Source: Saccharopolyspora aridisoli (GTDB lineage: Bacteria > Actinomycetota > Actinomycetes > Mycobacteriales > Pseudonocardiaceae). From it: DNA of 64,000 nt. Numbering within the stretch: the first letter of the stretch is position 1; the number at the start of each line of letters is the position of its first letter. Below, piece by piece: positions 62,441 to 64,000 of the stretch. The DNA lies in contig NZ_SMKV01000030.1 of NCBI RefSeq assembly GCF_004348445.1, positions 1-64,000 on the forward strand, written 5' to 3'. The position numbers and the translations under genes were made by a program. The notes beneath the pieces were generated by a model. It did no database searches and was not told the origin of the DNA. It saw only the letters and a program-made list of their open reading frames with translations.

Positions 62441-63966
62441 TCACCGTCTACGTACCCCAGGACTCCGCGTCGGTCTCGGTCGGCGCGAACGACGTCGCCG
62501 CAGCGATCCAGCAGGCGACCGACGAACCGATCCGCTTGGTGCGCAACGGTTCTCGCGGCATGCTCTGGCTCGAACCGCTGGTCGAGGTCGAGACCGAGCG
62601 CGGTCGAGTCGGCTACGGCCCCGTCACCCCGGGCAAGGTGCCGGAACTGCTGGCGGCCGGGATGCTGCGGGGAGCCGACCACGAGCTGTGCCAGGGCGTG
62701 GTCGAGGACCTGCCGTGGATGCGCGACCAGCAGCGGCTGTGCTTCGCCCGCGTCGGCGTCACCGACCCGCTGTCCACATCGGACTACGAGGCGCACGGCG
62801 GCCTGCGCGGGCTGCGCGCCGCGCTGGCCTCCGCACCCGCCGAGGTCGTCGAGGAGGTCACCACCTCCGGGCTGCGCGGGCGCGGCGGCGCCGGGTTCCC
62901 CGCGGGCATCAAGTGGAACACCGTGCTGAAGGCCGACGGGCCCGCGAAGTTCGTCTGCTGCAACGCTGACGAAGGCGACTCCGGGACCTTCGCCGACCGG
63001 ATGCTCATGGAGGGCGACCCGTTCTGCCTCATCGAGGGCATGACCATCGCCGCCCACGCGGTCGGTGCCACCGAGGGCTACATCTACGTCCGCTCCGAGT
63101 ACCCGGACGCCGTGCGCACCCTGCGCCGCGCGATCGACGCGGCCTACGCGGTCGGCTGGCTCGGTGGGGGAGTGCTCGGATCGGAGCTGGAGTTCGACCT
63201 GTTCCTGCGCGTCGGTGCCGGTGCCTACATCTGCGGCGAGGAGACCTCCATGCTGGAGAGCCTGGAGGGCAGGCGCGGCATGGTTCGCTCCAAACCGCCG
63301 ATCCCGGCGATCACCGGGCTGTTCGGCAAGCCCACGGTGGTCAACAACGTGCTCACCCTGGCCAGCGTCCCGGCGATCCTGGCCGACGGCGGCCGGCCCT
63401 ACGCCGAGCTCGGCGTGGAGCGCTCGCGCGGCACGCAGGTCTTCCAGCTGGCGGGCAACATCGCGCGCGGCGGCGTCTTCGAATCCGCCTTCGGCATCAC
63501 CATCGAGGAGCTCGTCAACGGCTACGGCGGCGGCACCCGGTCCGGCAGGCCGGTGCGCGCGGTGCAGATCGGCGGGCCGCTGGGCTCCTACGTGCCGCCC
63601 GAGCGGTTCGACCTGCCGATGGACTACGAGGCGCTGGCCGAGGCGCAGGCGATGCTCGGGCACGGCGGCATCACCGTCTTCGACGACACCGTGGACATGG
63701 CGGCGATGGCGCGCTTCGCGTTCGAGTTCTGCGCCGAGGAGTCCTGCGGCAAGTGCACCCCGTGCCGGGTCGGTGCGGTGCGCGGCGTCGAGGTCGTCGA
63801 CCGCATCGTCGGGGGCCAGGACCGCGACGGGAACCTCGCCGTGCTGGGCGACCTGTGCGAGCTGATGACCGACGGGTCGCTGTGCGCGATGGGCGGGCTG
63901 ACCCCGAACCCGGTGCGCAGCGCGCTGGCGCACTTCCCCGAAGACTTCCTGAAGGAGGCGAAGTAG
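62437..63966 (+). CDS. fdsB: NAD-dependent formate dehydrogenase beta subunit (NuoF-like)
   Basis: 509-aa diaphorase subunit that reduces NAD+. N-terminal thioredoxin-like region, then FMN site GLRGRGGAGFPAGIKWNTV, NADH-binding GAGAYICGEETSMLESLEG, and the [4Fe-4S] site ESCGKCTPCRVGAVRG. GTG 62437 overlaps fdsG by four bases. Confidence 0.95.
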   Translation: MITVYVPQDSASVSVGANDVAAAIQQATDEPIRLVRNGSRGMLWLEPLVEVETERGRVGYGPVTPGKVPELLAAGMLRGADHELCQGVVEDLPWMRDQQRLCFARVGVTDPLSTSDYEAHGGLRGLRAALASAPAEVVEEVTTSGLRGRGGAGFPAGIKWNTVLKADGPAKFVCCNADEGDSGTFADRMLMEGDPFCLIEGMTIAAHAVGATEGYIYVRSEYPDAVRTLRRAIDAAYAVGWLGGGVLGSELEFDLFLRVGAGAYICGEETSMLESLEGRRGMVRSKPPIPAITGLFGKPTVVNNVLTLASVPAILADGGRPYAELGVERSRGTQVFQLAGNIARGGVFESAFGITIEELVNGYGGGTRSGRPVRAVQIGGPLGSYVPPERFDLPMDYEALAEAQAMLGHGGITVFDDTVDMAAMARFAFEFCAEESCGKCTPCRVGAVRGVEVVDRIVGGQDRDGNLAVLGDLCELMTDGSLCAMGGLTPNPVRSALAHFPEDFLKEAK

Positions 63967-63969
63967 GCG

Positions 63970-64000
63970 ATGAGTCTGCTGAAGGAACCCGACTACGGCA
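63970..64000 (+). CDS. fdsA: start of formate dehydrogenase alpha subunit (partial)
   Basis: Only MSLLKEPDYG is in the window, 4 bases after fdsB. This matches the start of the molybdopterin-containing alpha subunit (MSLxKExDYGTP). The rest is beyond the edge. Confidence 0.75.
   Translation, partial: MSLLKEPDYG

Overview
The window is a gene-dense, very GC-rich chromosomal segment of a mycolate-lacking, mycothiol-using actinomycete. It is most plausibly a member of the Pseudonocardiales, perhaps Saccharopolyspora-like. That placement is an inference from the paired XRE/DUF5753 and DUF397 genes, the DUF574 methyltransferases, a mycothiol-dependent formaldehyde dehydrogenase, many GTG starts and 4-base gene overlaps. 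I saw no rRNA, tRNA, CRISPR array or intact insertion sequence.

Layout. 0-9.5 kb: a 24-bp tandem repeat patch, a divergent metal-efflux pair (P1B-4 ATPase and NmtR-like sensor), a methyltransferase, a Tat-exported family 2 glycosidase, a BlaI-type repressor and a DUF574 methyltransferase. 9.6-17.7 kb: a sulfation locus. On the minus strand lie SnoaL-like, DUF1214, SDR, sulfotransferase and FMN hydroxyacid-oxidase genes. Divergently lie cysD and a fused cysNC that make the sulfate donor PAPS. Both promoter regions carry palindromes resembling KstR boxes. 17.7-26.4 kb: regulatory gene pairs (XRE/DUF5753 with DUF397), small zinc-binding proteins, a GGDEF protein, a second DUF574 methyltransferase, an ECF sigma factor with a likely anti-sigma factor, and glutamate decarboxylase.

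26.5-36.5 kb: a catabolic region of unknown substrate (HisD-family dehydrogenase, double SnoaL protein, MHS transporter, LysR, bicupin, hydrolase, SDR, HpcH/HpaI aldolase, LacI) with shared promoter motifs and a decayed tetR. 36.7-42.2 kb: a nuclease/Excalibur protein, an EthA-like monooxygenase, an SDR, a second patch of the same 24-bp repeat, and an inosose-dehydratase/inositol-dehydrogenase-like pair. 42.4-50.1 kb: Gfo/Idh, DUF993, sugar-isomerase, transporter and DUF6807 genes around a LacI regulator; near-identical operators sit at three promoters. 50.1-53.3 kb: GntR, transporter and zinc dehydrogenase.

53.5-64 kb: a C1/alcohol-oxidation module. It has a LysR, a GAF-LytTR regulator, pqqABCDE, a mycothiol-dependent formaldehyde dehydrogenase, a Rieske protein with its own second pqqA, and the start of an NAD-dependent formate dehydrogenase operon that runs off the right edge. 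Together these would make the cofactor PQQ and oxidise formaldehyde through formate to CO2; the PQQ enzyme itself is not in the window.
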